Assembly (NCBI RefSeq): GCF_022229005.1
Contig: NZ_JAKKFD010000056.1
Span: forward strand, 1-38,003
Length of the DNA: 38,003 nt
From: Micromonospora trifolii
GTDB lineage: Bacteria; Actinomycetota; Actinomycetes; Mycobacteriales; Micromonosporaceae
Direction of reading: 5' to 3'
The first letter of the stretch is position 1. The number at the start of each line of letters is the position of its first letter. Positions 23,440 to 32,655 of this stretch are shown here, in pieces. The position numbers and the translations under genes are program-made. Under the pieces are notes generated by a model. It saw nothing but the letters and a program-made list of their open reading frames with translations. It searched no databases and had not been told where the DNA came from.

Positions 23440-23589
23440 GGCAGGGGCCAACGGCCGGACCACGGGTTAACCACTGCGCCACGAGAATTCGTGCCGAAGG
23501 GCTGTCGGCCGGCGCGGCGGCAACCCGCCGACGAGGTGTGCCGGGTCGACCGCTGGGGGCCGACCGGCTGGTGCCGGTCGGCCCACTCG

Positions 23590-25176
23590 TCAGCGGGCGA
23601 CCGGGCCGGCGGCCGGGCCGGACGTGGCCAGCCGGATCCGCAGCCTTTCGCCGCTGCGGGCGTTGGCCCGATCCAGGATCGTGGAGATCGGGGCGTAGGA
23701 GTTCTGCTCGTTCGGGTTGGTGCAGGCGCCCTGCCCCGGGTCGCCGTTCGAGAGGATGCCCAGCGCCTTGCCGTCGGCCTCGGTGAACAGCGGCCCGCCG
23801 CTGTCTCCCGGCCGGGCGCAGATTCGCACGTCGATGCCGCCGCTGCTCTTGCCGGTGATCTCCCCGCACCGGGTGCCGGACACGTAGCCGGCGCCGGCGC
23901 CGGAGTCGACGTACTGCTCACCGGCCTTCGGGGTGTACGCCGAGCCGGTCGCGCAGACGACCCAACCGCTCTGGATGGAACTCCACGGGACGTAGCCGGT
24001 GATCCGCACGTCCCGGCTACCGCTGGTGGCGCATCGCGGGTTGTCCGCGACGCACCAGTAGTTGACCAGGCTGGGGGTGCTCTTGGTCCCCCGTGGGTAC
24101 GTCCACTGGCGCAGAGCTGCGGGCTGGTACGGCATGATCGCGTAGTCGTACGGGTAGGCGTTCTCGGCCAGGTCCGGGTTGGGCGCCTCCACTGTCACGG
24201 GCGCCTTCGGGCCGAGGAACTGATGCCAGGTCCGGTCGACCTGCTGGTGCCGTCCGCCGACGACGCAGTGCCCCGCGGTCAGCACGTACGCGTCGCGCAC
24301 TCCGACGATGAGGTTGAAGCCGGTGGTGCAGCCGCCGACGGTGCCGTCGTCGCGGGGCACGTCAAGGCGGATGCCGCCGCGCATCGGCGCCTGCGGGCAG
24401 TAGCGCGGGTCGCACGCCTTCTGCACGTTTGTCGCGGGGGTCCGGGCCTGGGTCCGGGTCGGCACGCCTGCGGCGCGGCGCGCCTCGGCCAGCCGCGGGT
24501 GGTCCGCCGTGATCTTGTCGCCGGTGAGCACCACGATCTCGTTGGCCTGCTGATCCACAACGACATCCGAGCCGGGTGACGCGTCGAGCGTGACGGCGAT
24601 GGTGGCTGCGGCCTCGGTCAGCTGACTCACCGTGTGCCGTACGGCGACCACCCGGACGTTCGCCGGGTCCGTCACCTCGGCCACGGCCGCCTGCACCGCC
24701 GCGACGTCGGTCGCTCCGACGGTCAGCACACCGCCGGCCTTCTGGTCGAGCCACATGCCGCCGTACGAGCGCGGGACCTGCTCGGTCAGCCGCGCGGCGA
24801 GCGGCGCGGACAGTTCCTGAAGGGCGAGTCGTCGGGCCGCCTCGGTCGTCGAGATCCGGTAGCGGTCGCGCAGGTACGCGACGGATTCGGGCGCGGCCTG
24901 AGCGACCGCCTGGGCCGGTCGGACGCGCACCGGCCCGGACGCGGCATTCGGCGCTGTCCTCTGCTCCTTCTGCGGCCCGGTCCCGACGCCACCGGAGGCG
25001 GTTGCGCCCGGTGCCGTGCTCGCTCCGCCGGCTGTCGCGCTGCCCAGCCCTTCCTCAGCCGCTGCCGCCGTCGTCGACGGGCGCTCGGCTCCGTCTCCTG
25101 TGGTCACCGCGACGGCGGCTCCGATCAGACCGATGGCGGTCAGCCCAGCCACGATCACGCGTCCCCGTGTGCGCAC
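23590..25176 (-). CDS. Secreted trypsin-like serine protease with pro-domain
   Basis: This protein of 528 residues is exported or anchored by an N-terminal hydrophobic segment (VIVAGLTAIGLIGAAVAV). A low-complexity Ala/Thr/Gly linker follows, then an alpha-lytic-protease-like pro-region (about 100-235, with YGGMWLDQKAGGVLTVGATD). The chymotrypsin-fold domain has the triad His303 (LTAGHCVVG), Asp344 (YPYDYAIM) and Ser459 (RPGDSGGPLF), plus several Cys for disulfides. The start is the GTG at 25176, with GGGGAGGG upstream; an ATG at 25242 gives a non-signal extension. It is likely made as a zymogen and self-processed outside the cell. It sits between valS and an ABC exporter pair without clear coupling. 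Confidence 0.88.
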   Translation of the reverse strand: MRTRGRVIVAGLTAIGLIGAAVAVTTGDGAERPSTTAAAAEEGLGSATAGGASTAPGATASGGVGTGPQKEQRTAPNAASGPVRVRPAQAVAQAAPESVAYLRDRYRISTTEAARRLALQELSAPLAARLTEQVPRSYGGMWLDQKAGGVLTVGATDVAAVQAAVAEVTDPANVRVVAVRHTVSQLTEAAATIAVTLDASPGSDVVVDQQANEIVVLTGDKITADHPRLAEARRAAGVPTRTQARTPATNVQKACDPRYCPQAPMRGGIRLDVPRDDGTVGGCTTGFNLIVGVRDAYVLTAGHCVVGGRHQQVDRTWHQFLGPKAPVTVEAPNPDLAENAYPYDYAIMPYQPAALRQWTYPRGTKSTPSLVNYWCVADNPRCATSGSRDVRITGYVPWSSIQSGWVVCATGSAYTPKAGEQYVDSGAGAGYVSGTRCGEITGKSSGGIDVRICARPGDSGGPLFTEADGKALGILSNGDPGQGACTNPNEQNSYAPISTILDRANARSGERLRIRLATSGPAAGPVAR

Positions 25177-25275
25177 CCCGTACCCTCCCCGTGTGTTCGG
25201 TGGTGCCGACCGGAACGATCCGGTCGCTGTTGCCGGCCTCACCGGGCGGGTGCGGTCGACGAGCCGTGATTGTAG

Positions 25276-27156
25276 CTAGACCAGTGATTCCCGCCACTGC
25301 CGATGCAGGGCGGCGTACCGGCCGTCGGCCTCGGCCAGCACGGCGGGTGGACCGTCCTCGACGACAGTTCCGCCGTCGAGGACGAGCACCCGGTCTGCGA
25401 TCTCCACTGTGGATAGACGATGGGCGATCACCAGCGCGGTGCGGTCGCGCAGGATGGTGCCGAGTGCCCGCTGCACCAGACGTTCCGTCGGCACGTCCAG
25501 CGACGACGTCGCCTCGTCCAGGATCAGCACTGTCGGGTCGGCCAGGAACGCGCGGGCGAACGCGACCAGTTGCCGCTGCCCGGCGGAGAGCCGGCCGCCG
25601 CGCCGGTGCACCTGAGTGGCGTACCCCTCGGGTAGTGCGGCGATGAAGTCGTGCGCGCCGATCGCCCGCGCGGCGGCCTGGACGGCGGCGTCGTCGGCCC
25701 CGGGGCGGCCGAACCGGATGTTCTCCGCGACGGTCCCGCTGAACAGGTGGTTCTCCTGCGTCACCAGCACCACGGCGCGGCGCAGGTCGGCGTCGCGTAC
25801 GTCGCGCAGGTCGACCCCGTCCAACCGGATGGTGCCGGTGTCGGGATCGTGAAACCGGGCGACCAGCTTCGCGATCGTCGACTTGCCCGCCCCGGTGGGG
25901 CCGATCAGCGCCACGGTCTGCCCGGCCGGCACTGTCAGCTCCAGGCCGCAGAGGATCGGGGTGTCGGCCCGGTAGCCGAAGCCGACCGCGCGAAAGATCA
26001 ACGCACCACGGCCGGGACCGGTCGGCAGCGGTGTGGGCCGGGCCGGTTCGGCGACGGCCGGTCGTTCGTCGAGCACCCCGGCCAACTTCTCCAGCGCGGC
26101 GGTGGCCGACTGCAACGAGTTGTAGAACTGGCTCAGCTCCTGCATCGGCTCGAAGAAGCGGCGCAGATAGAGCAGGAACGCGGCGAGCACGCCGATCTCG
26201 GTCTGCCCGCCGAGCACCCGCCAACCGCCGTAGCAGAGCACCACAGCCACTGTGACGTTGCCAATCAGCTTGATCGCGGGCGAGTACGTGGCGATCAGCC
26301 GGAATGCGTGCAGGCTGCTCCGCCGGTAATCGTCGCCGAGCGCCACGAAGATGCGTTGGTTGCGAGGCTCCCGGCGGAACGCCTGCACCGCCCGGATGCC
26401 CCGCATCGATTCGACGAAATGCACGATGACCAGCGCGACAGCGTCCCGGGTCCGTCGGTACGCGCTGGCCGACGACCGGGCGAACCAGCGGGAGAGCCAG
26501 AACAGGAACGGGAAGGCGAACAGCGTCACGGCCGCCAGCGGCAGGTCCAGCCAGAGCAGGATGGCGGCCACCGACAGGATCGAGAGCCCGGCCAGCACCA
26601 GGCTGTCGATCCCACCGTCGACCAGCTCGGCGATCGAGTCCAGGTCGCTCGTGAGCCGGGAGACCATCCGGCCGGACGTGTACCGCTCGTGGAAGCCCAC
26701 CGACAGCCGCAGGAAGTGCCCGAACACCCGTTGCCGCAGGTCGAGCAGGACGGCCTGGCCGATCCGGGCGGAGAGGGTGAGGAAGCCGCGGCGGGCCGCG
26801 TACTCGGTCACCGCGGCCACCGCGAACGCCCCGGCGACGGTGACCAGCGGGCCGGCGTCGCCGGCACGCAACGGCGGGATGGCCCGGTCGATGCCGATCA
26901 TGACCAGGTACGGGCCGGCCATCGCGGCGGCATTCTGGGCCAGCAGCAGGGTGACCGCCGCGGCGAGACGCCTCCGATGCGGGCGGAGCAGGCCGCCCAG
27001 CAGGGTGCGGCTGAGCCGGCGCAGCCGGGCCACCGCCTCGGGGCTGGTGTCCTCGGCTCGACTGCGGTCGGCCTCCGGGTCGGTGGCGGTTCCGCGCCAG
27101 CGGGTGAGCTCGGGCTCCTCCTCGGGAGACGGGTCGGGCTGCTCCGGCACGCTCAC
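25276..27156 (-). CDS. ABC exporter half-transporter with canonical ATP site
   Basis: This 626-residue protein has an N-terminal six-helix type-1 exporter membrane domain (LLGGLLRPHRRRLAAAVTLLLAQ to about 330). A C-terminal ATPase follows with Walker A GPTGAGKST, signature LSAGQRQLVAFARAFL, Walker B VLILDEATSSLD (catalytic Glu intact) and H-loop IAHRLSTV. The GTG at 27156 overlaps the stop of the upstream half-transporter as GTGA, so the two are translated together. An alternative GTG at 27174 is less likely. Together they form a heterodimeric multidrug- or lipid-type exporter of the TM287/288 and LmrCD kind. The substrate is unknown. Confidence 0.92.
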   Translation of the reverse strand: MSVPEQPDPSPEEEPELTRWRGTATDPEADRSRAEDTSPEAVARLRRLSRTLLGGLLRPHRRRLAAAVTLLLAQNAAAMAGPYLVMIGIDRAIPPLRAGDAGPLVTVAGAFAVAAVTEYAARRGFLTLSARIGQAVLLDLRQRVFGHFLRLSVGFHERYTSGRMVSRLTSDLDSIAELVDGGIDSLVLAGLSILSVAAILLWLDLPLAAVTLFAFPFLFWLSRWFARSSASAYRRTRDAVALVIVHFVESMRGIRAVQAFRREPRNQRIFVALGDDYRRSSLHAFRLIATYSPAIKLIGNVTVAVVLCYGGWRVLGGQTEIGVLAAFLLYLRRFFEPMQELSQFYNSLQSATAALEKLAGVLDERPAVAEPARPTPLPTGPGRGALIFRAVGFGYRADTPILCGLELTVPAGQTVALIGPTGAGKSTIAKLVARFHDPDTGTIRLDGVDLRDVRDADLRRAVVLVTQENHLFSGTVAENIRFGRPGADDAAVQAAARAIGAHDFIAALPEGYATQVHRRGGRLSAGQRQLVAFARAFLADPTVLILDEATSSLDVPTERLVQRALGTILRDRTALVIAHRLSTVEIADRVLVLDGGTVVEDGPPAVLAEADGRYAALHRQWRESLV

Positions 27157-29009
27157 GAGCGCACCAGCCCCCACCCGTCCGAAGGGGACGAACTCGGCCC
27201 GCTGGCCCCATCCGACGGTGGATGCCCGGCGGGCGGCTCGGCGGCGAGCAGCGCCCGGTACGCCGGGACGGTGGCCAGCAGGTCGGAGTGCCGGCCGGTG
27301 GCGGTGATCCGCCCGTCCTCCAACAGGGCGACCCGGTCGGCGAGCGCGATCGTCGACGGCCGGTGCACCACCAGCAGCGCGGTGCTGTCGCGCAGGACCC
27401 GCCGCAGCGCCGCCTCGACCAGGGCCTCGGTGTGCACGTCGAGAGCGGAGAGCGGGTCGTCCAGCACCAGCACCGCCGGTCGGCCGAGCACGGCCCGCGC
27501 CAACGCGAGCCGTTGCCGTTGCCCGCCGGAGAGGGACAACCCCTGCTCGCCCACCCGGGTCGCCAACCCCCAGGGCAGGTCGTACGCGAAGTCGGCCTGG
27601 GCCAGCGCGAGTGCGGCGTGGATCTCGTCGTCACCGGCGTCCGGGCGACCCAGTGTGAGGTTCTCCCGCACCGACATGGAGAAGAGCGTGGGCTCCTCGA
27701 ACGCCACCCCGACCAGCCGGCGCAGCGAGGCCAGCCGCAGCTCGCGCAGGTCGTGCCCGTCCAGGGTGATCCGGCCGGTGGTCACCTCGTGCAGCCGGGG
27801 CACCAGGGAGAGCAGCGTGCTCTTGCCGGAGCCGGTGGCGCCGACCAGGGCCAACGTCTCGCCCGGCTCGATGGTCAGGTCGATCTCGCGCAGCACCCCG
27901 GTGGTGGCACCCGGGTAGCTGAACGCGACCCGCTCGAAGCGCAGACGACCGCGCACCGCGTCGCGCGGCAACGCGACAGCGCCGGGAGAATCCACGATCT
28001 CCGGCGGAGTGTCCAGCACCTCCTGGATCCGGTCGGCGGCGGTGGCCGCCTCCTGACCGTTGGCGATGATCCAACCCAGCGACTGCACCGGCCAGATGAG
28101 CATCAGTTGGAGACTGACGAACGCGACCAGTTCGCCGATGGTGAGCGCGCCCTGCGCGGCGGCGGCCGCCCCGGCCGCCAGCACCACGCCCAGTGTCACG
28201 TTGGGCACCAGGTCGAGCAGCGCCGACGTGTTCGCCAGCAGCCGCCCCTTGCCGACGCCCGTGTCGTGCAGCCGCCGGGCCGCACCGGCGAAGCGAGCGG
28301 CCAGTTCGGGCCCCCGCCCGTACGCCTTCATGGTGCGCAGGCCCTGCGCGGTCTCCTCGACCAGCGTCGCCACGTCGCCCTGCTGATCCTGCATCCGGCG
28401 GGACGCGGCGTGGTAGTGCCGGCCGAAGCGGCGACTGATCAGCAGCAGCGGCACCGCGCTGGCCGCGACCAGCACCCCGAGCGCCGGGTGCAGGTTGATC
28501 AGGAGCACCACCACGACCAGGTACGTGGTCAGGTTGAGCACCAGGAAGAACACGCCGAAGGAGAGGAACCGGCGGATCACCGACAGGTCGCTGGTGATCC
28601 GGGAGAGCAGCTGGCCGGACTGCCAGCGGTCGTGAAAGCTCGTCGGCAGCCGTTGCAGGTGGGCGTAGACGTCGGCGCGCAGCGCCGCCTCCATGCCCAC
28701 CGCCGAGGACGACTGCACCCACCGGCGGATGAAGATGAGCACCGCCTCGACGACGCCGAGCAGCAGCGCCAGGCCGCCGAGCTGGAGCAGCCCGGCCGGC
28801 TCGTGTCGGGCCACCGGCCCGTCCACCACCCGCTGCACCACCAGTGGTACGGCGATCCCGGCCGCGGTGCCGGCGAGGCCCGCGACGAGCAGCCAGGCGA
28901 ACTCGGCGGCGTACGGGCGCAGGTAGGGGCGCAGCCGCCAGAGGTTGTGCACGGGGTGGGTGCCCGCAGCGGCCCGGGCGGCCGGGTCGCCGTCGCTCTC
29001 CACAGGCAC
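27153..29009 (-). CDS. ABC exporter half-transporter with degenerate ATP site
   Basis: This 618-residue type-1 ABC exporter half has six helices (HNLWRLRPYLRPYAAEFAWL onwards), then an ATPase with Walker A GATGSGKST and signature LSGGQRQRLALARAVL. Walker B is VLVLDDPLSALD, so the catalytic Glu is replaced by Asp, and the H-loop region is VVHRPSTI. This is the usual pattern for the non-hydrolysing half of asymmetric heterodimers, and its partner downstream is canonical. The GTG start has TACCGT six bases upstream, which suggests a leaderless transcript. It is the first gene of the pair. Confidence 0.92.
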   Translation of the reverse strand: MPVESDGDPAARAAAGTHPVHNLWRLRPYLRPYAAEFAWLLVAGLAGTAAGIAVPLVVQRVVDGPVARHEPAGLLQLGGLALLLGVVEAVLIFIRRWVQSSSAVGMEAALRADVYAHLQRLPTSFHDRWQSGQLLSRITSDLSVIRRFLSFGVFFLVLNLTTYLVVVVLLINLHPALGVLVAASAVPLLLISRRFGRHYHAASRRMQDQQGDVATLVEETAQGLRTMKAYGRGPELAARFAGAARRLHDTGVGKGRLLANTSALLDLVPNVTLGVVLAAGAAAAAQGALTIGELVAFVSLQLMLIWPVQSLGWIIANGQEAATAADRIQEVLDTPPEIVDSPGAVALPRDAVRGRLRFERVAFSYPGATTGVLREIDLTIEPGETLALVGATGSGKSTLLSLVPRLHEVTTGRITLDGHDLRELRLASLRRLVGVAFEEPTLFSMSVRENLTLGRPDAGDDEIHAALALAQADFAYDLPWGLATRVGEQGLSLSGGQRQRLALARAVLGRPAVLVLDDPLSALDVHTEALVEAALRRVLRDSTALLVVHRPSTIALADRVALLEDGRITATGRHSDLLATVPAYRALLAAEPPAGHPPSDGASGPSSSPSDGWGLVRS

Positions 29010-29046
29010 TACCAGACGGTAGCGTCAATGAGTGTCGATGTTCCTG

Positions 29047-29556
29047 TCAGCTTGTTGTCAGGCGTCGCTCATGACCGAGAAGCCACTTCTTCACGTCCAA
29101 CCCCCAGCGGTAGCCACCGAGCGTGCCGTCGGTGCGGAGAACCCGGTGGCAGGGCACGAAGAGGGCTGCCGCGTTGCGGGCGCAGGCGGCCGCTGCGGCC
29201 CGCACCGCAGGTGGTCGACCGGCCAGCGCCGCGTACCCGGTGTAGGTGACCGGGGTGCCCGGCGGCACCTCGCGCAGCACCTGCCAGGCGTGCGCCATGA
29301 ACTCTCCACCGGTGTGTTGACGGACCGGCACCGTGTCGATGGCGGCGAGGTCACCGTCCAGGTAGGAGTGGACCGCCGCGCTGACCGGGCCGAGGTCGGC
29401 CCGCGCCCGCAGCGGTGCCCGCAGGGTCGGGTGGACCAGGGGGAGCAGCGCCGCCGGGTCCGGGGTGAAGCCGGCCGCCAGGACGTCACCGTCGGGACCG
29501 GCGAGGATGCTCAACGGGCCGGCCGGTGTGCTCAGTACTGTGCTGTCGATGTTCAT
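29047..29556 (-). CDS. ogt: Methylated-DNA-protein-cysteine methyltransferase
   Basis: This 169-residue suicide repair protein transfers alkyl groups from O6-alkylguanine to its own Cys136 in the active-site motif VPCHRV. The preceding helix-turn-helix region (PVTYTGYAALAGRPPAVRAAAAACARNAA) with the Arg finger at about 119 and the trailing GGYRWGLDVKKWLLGHE are typical. The ATG overlaps the stop of the upstream ada-alkA gene by four bases (ATGA), so they form a two-gene alkylation-repair operon. A longer reading from 29742 is just the other frame of the upstream gene. Confidence 0.95.
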   Translation of the reverse strand: MNIDSTVLSTPAGPLSILAGPDGDVLAAGFTPDPAALLPLVHPTLRAPLRARADLGPVSAAVHSYLDGDLAAIDTVPVRQHTGGEFMAHAWQVLREVPPGTPVTYTGYAALAGRPPAVRAAAAACARNAAALFVPCHRVLRTDGTLGGYRWGLDVKKWLLGHERRLTTS

Positions 29557-31043
29557 GCCGCTCTCCAGAGTCTGATCGTGGCGTAGGACCGCCAGGGACG
29601 CCATCGCTCGGCGTACCTGTCGAGGGTCGGTGGGGTGTCGGGTAGGCCGAGCGCGGCGGCGCCGCGCCGGACCGCGAGGTCGGAGCTGAGCAGGACGTCC
29701 GGGTCGCCGAAGGCGCGCATGGTCAGGTAGTTGGCGGTCCACGGGCCGATGCCCGGGAGCGCGAGCAGCCCCCGAACGGCCTCCTCCCGATCCACCCCCG
29801 GGGCGAGGTCGACAGACCCGTCCACGACCGCCCGCGCCAACCCCCGCAACGCCTCCCGCCGCCCCACCGGCATCCCGAACCCCGAGTCGGGAACACCGAG
29901 CAGCTCCTCCGCGCTCAAGAACCCCCGCAGCCCACCCGCCGACCCACCCCGTTGATCATGAGGTTGACCTGGGCTTTGATCTTCATCGACCTCGCCAACC
30001 TCATGATCAACTCGGTGGGCGAGGAGGCGGGTGAGGGTGGTTCTCGCGGAGGTGACCGAGACCTGTTGGCCGATGACGGCGCGGACAGCCTGCTCGAAGC
30101 CGTCGACGGCGCGGGGGACGCGGATGCCTGGTTCGGCGGCGACCACCGGGGCCAGCGCCGGGTCGGCGGCCAACGTCGCGTCGATGGCCGCCGGGTCCGC
30201 GTCCAGGTCGAGCAACCGGCGGCAGCGGGCCACCGCCGGCGCCAGGTCGCGCAGGTCCGCGAGCCGCAACGTCGCCGCCACGTGCCCGTCCGCCGGGGTC
30301 AGCTCCACCTGGCCGGTGCCGTGCGGCAACCGCAGACCCCTGCGGTACGTCAGGTCGCGGACCTCCTCCACGCCGGGCAACGCCCGCACCGCCAGGAAGT
30401 CCAGCAGCGCCCGGGTGTGCAGCGGCGGACGGTACGCCAGCCGGAGCGCGATGGTCCCCGCCCCGGCCGGCGCCTGCTGGCGGCCACGGGCCGTGCGCAG
30501 GTCCGACGGGGCGCTCGCGTACACCTCGCGAAGCGTGTCGTTGAACTGCCGCACGCTGCCGAAGCCGGCGGCGAACGCGATCTCGGCCATCGCCAGCTCG
30601 GTCGTCTCGATCAGGATCCGGGCGGTCTGGGCGCGTTGGGCCCGGGCCAGCGCGAGCGGTCCGGCACCCATCTCGGCGCTCAACATCCGGTGCAGGTGCC
30701 GCTCGGTGTAGCCCAACCGGGAGGCCAAGCCCGGTACGCCGTCCCGGTCGACAACCCCGTCGGCGATCAACCGCATCGCCCGACCGACCACGTCCGCTCG
30801 GACGTCCCAGAGCGGTGAGCCGGGCGCGGCGTCCGGCCGGCAGCGGCGGCAGGCGCGCAGCCCGGCGCCCTGCGCCGCGGCGGCGGACGGGAAGAACCGG
30901 ACGTTCTGCCGCTTCGGCGTGATCGCCGGGCAGGACGGCCGGCAGTAGATCCCGGTGGACGTCACGCCGGTGTAGAACCAACCGTCGAACCGCTGGTCAC
31001 GGCTGTCCACGGCCCGGTAACACCGCTCGAAGTCCATCTCCAT
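29553..31043 (-). CDS. alkA: Ada-type regulator fused to AlkA DNA-3-methyladenine glycosylase
   Basis: The protein has 496 residues in three parts. An Ada zinc domain (about 1-75) has Cys34, Cys38, Cys65 and Cys68. An AraC helix-turn-helix domain (about 85-190) includes GYTERHLHRMLSAEMG. An AlkA glycosylase follows (about 200-496), with AVIGQQVSVTSAR, the helix-hairpin-helix LPGIGPWTANYLTMRAFG and the catalytic Asp in LLSSDLAVRR. It senses alkyl phosphotriesters, activates repair genes and excises alkylated purines. Residues about 345-365 (VDHEVGEVDEDQ, then SPGQPHDQR) are encoded by a palindromic DNA repeat and have no counterpart in the family as I know it. The frame is kept. It overlaps ogt by four bases. 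Confidence 0.93.
   Translation of the reverse strand: MEMDFERCYRAVDSRDQRFDGWFYTGVTSTGIYCRPSCPAITPKRQNVRFFPSAAAAQGAGLRACRRCRPDAAPGSPLWDVRADVVGRAMRLIADGVVDRDGVPGLASRLGYTERHLHRMLSAEMGAGPLALARAQRAQTARILIETTELAMAEIAFAAGFGSVRQFNDTLREVYASAPSDLRTARGRQQAPAGAGTIALRLAYRPPLHTRALLDFLAVRALPGVEEVRDLTYRRGLRLPHGTGQVELTPADGHVAATLRLADLRDLAPAVARCRRLLDLDADPAAIDATLAADPALAPVVAAEPGIRVPRAVDGFEQAVRAVIGQQVSVTSARTTLTRLLAHRVDHEVGEVDEDQSPGQPHDQRGGSAGGLRGFLSAEELLGVPDSGFGMPVGRREALRGLARAVVDGSVDLAPGVDREEAVRGLLALPGIGPWTANYLTMRAFGDPDVLLSSDLAVRRGAAALGLPDTPPTLDRYAERWRPWRSYATIRLWRAA
29951..30011. repeat. Palindromic repeat element inserted in frame in alkA
   Basis: Arms GTTGATCATGAGGTTG (29951-29966) and CAACCTCATGATCAAC (29996-30011) are perfect 16-bp inverted repeats with a 29-base centre. 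The arms encode PHDQ and VDHEV within the glycosylase domain. The flanks CCCACCCC and TCGGTGGG are weakly symmetric too. A one-mismatch arm occurs at 260-277 and the first ten bases recur at 34409-34418, so this is a dispersed element, not a local accident. Confidence 0.75.
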
Positions 31044-31118
31044 GTCACCGATGATGCCCCGCTCGACCGGTCATCGGCTGGCGGGAATCGGACCTGGGTG
31101 TGCGCGGCGGCCCCGGCG

Positions 31119-32543
31119 TCAGCGGCGGCGTCGGTGCGGCTGACCGGACCGGCCCGTCCGGGAGCCCTGACCGGTCCGATCGGCCTGGCCGGAGCCGTTG
31201 GTCCGGCTGCCCTGGCTGGCGCGGTTGGTCTGGCCGGTCAGCAGGGCCGAACGGAACACACCGTCCGGGTCGTACCGCTTCCACAGCCGCCGGACCCGCG
31301 ACCCGGTCTCGCCCGGGTAGATCCGGGCGAACGCGACCGGGTCCGGCCGGCTCTCGAAGTTGACGTACGCGCCGTCGGCGCGCGCCCCGGCGGCCCGCCA
31401 GGCGGCGTTCAACGCGGCGTCGGCCTGCGGCGGGAACACCGAGGCCACGATCAGCGTGTCCTGGTGGCGGTGCGGGTACGCGGTCGCGTCGGAAGCGACG
31501 TCGTTGACCGCCCCACCCAACGAGCGGAGCTGGATCACCGCCCGCCCCGGCCCGGTCACCGCTCGCGTCACGGCCCGCGCCCCGGCGTCGTCCAGCGCGG
31601 TGAACAGACCGTTGGTGGTCGTGCCACGCTGCTGCCCGACGTTGGGGTTGAGGTGCGCGGTCGGCACCAGCGTCGGGTAGGGCAGCAGGTCGGTCCGGTG
31701 TTCGAGAACCTTGCCGATGGCGAGCAGCGGTTCCACCGCCGGTCGGGCCCGGCGCAGGCTCTCGGCGGCGACCACTGCGGTGATGGACATGAGGACCGAT
31801 CGCCCCTCCGCGAACACCACAGCGGCCGCGGACAACTCCCGTGGCGCCTGGGCGAGGTAGCTCGTCCACTCCCGGACGGTGCGACCGTCCGGATGCGCCT
31901 CGACGACCAACTGCGAGACACCGACGTTGCGCTGCTCGGCCGCCTCGATCTCGAAGGCCACCACGATGCCCGCGCCGGCCCCGGCCCCGCGGACCAGCCA
32001 GAACAGCTCCGGCTCGTGTTCGGCGTCCGCGCGTACCAGCGTCCCGTCCGCCAGCACCACCTCGACGGCGCGGACCCGGTCGATGGTGAGGCCGTGGGCG
32101 CGGACCAGCCAGCCGACACCACCGCCGGTGGCCAGGCCGCCGACACCGACGCCGCCGTAGTCACCCGAGCTGATCACCAGGCCGTGCGGGGCCAGCGCCT
32201 TCGCCACGTTCGCCCAGCGTGCGCCGGCCTCGACCCGGACCAGCCCGGCCCGCTCGTCGATCACCTGAACCCGATTGAGCATGGACAGGTCGATGACCAC
32301 TCCACCGTTGTTGGACGAGGCTCCGGACAATCCGTGCCCGCCGCTGCGGACCGCGATGGGCAGCCGCTGTTCCCGCGCGTAGCGGAGCGCGTCGACCACC
32401 TGCGCGGTCGTCTTCGGCAGCAGAACCGCGGCCGGCGACGCCGACCTGGTGTACGTCGAGCGCAGTTGCGCGTACCGGCGGTCGCCGGGTGTGACGATCT
32501 GCCCCCGCAGGGAGTCGGGCACCCGGGCCATGGCGGTGCTCAT
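31119..32543 (-). CDS. FAD-linked oxidase with covalent-flavin motif (BBE family)
   Basis: This oxidoreductase of 474 residues has a PCMH-type FAD-binding domain. RSGGHGLSGASSNNGG includes His70 for covalent FAD, and GVGVGGLATGGGVGWL is the second flavin loop. The Cys usual in bicovalent members (GxCxxVG type) is absent: SSGDYGGVGVGG stands in its place. The berberine-bridge C-terminal motif appears as YDPDGVFR. After it, about 40 residues of Gly/Ser/Arg/Gln low-complexity tail run to the stop, unusual for the family. The ATG at 32543 is chosen over one at 32594. No signal peptide is seen. Substrates in the family are sugars, alkaloids or polyketides, so none can be named. Confidence 0.87.
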   Translation of the reverse strand: MSTAMARVPDSLRGQIVTPGDRRYAQLRSTYTRSASPAAVLLPKTTAQVVDALRYAREQRLPIAVRSGGHGLSGASSNNGGVVIDLSMLNRVQVIDERAGLVRVEAGARWANVAKALAPHGLVISSGDYGGVGVGGLATGGGVGWLVRAHGLTIDRVRAVEVVLADGTLVRADAEHEPELFWLVRGAGAGAGIVVAFEIEAAEQRNVGVSQLVVEAHPDGRTVREWTSYLAQAPRELSAAAVVFAEGRSVLMSITAVVAAESLRRARPAVEPLLAIGKVLEHRTDLLPYPTLVPTAHLNPNVGQQRGTTTNGLFTALDDAGARAVTRAVTGPGRAVIQLRSLGGAVNDVASDATAYPHRHQDTLIVASVFPPQADAALNAAWRAAGARADGAYVNFESRPDPVAFARIYPGETGSRVRRLWKRYDPDGVFRSALLTGQTNRASQGSRTNGSGQADRTGQGSRTGRSGQPHRRRR

Positions 32544-32655
32544 CGTTGCCCCCGCAGCGCGTACCTCGGGCGTCCGGGATCGGTCATGGCCCAAGAATGA
32601 GCGGGCATGCCGGCCTCGACAAATCTCGTGGACCGGTGCCCGCCGGCCGCTGCCA

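Noticed and set aside
23464..23500. tRNA-like stretch (minus strand TGGCGCAGTGGTTAAC resembles a tRNA D-arm)
   Set aside because: The following bases give no anticodon stem, T-arm or acceptor pairing, so it is not a tRNA gene. Only a chance match or a tiny fragment remains.
21097..24579. 1160-codon plus-strand open frame
   Set aside because: It lies opposite valS and the protease gene, which are unmistakable. The composition is that of an antisense shadow.
25055..27634. 859-codon minus-strand frame overlapping the ABC exporter
   Set aside because: It is a frame-shifted shadow of the exporter genes, Arg/Pro/Ser-rich with no conserved motifs.
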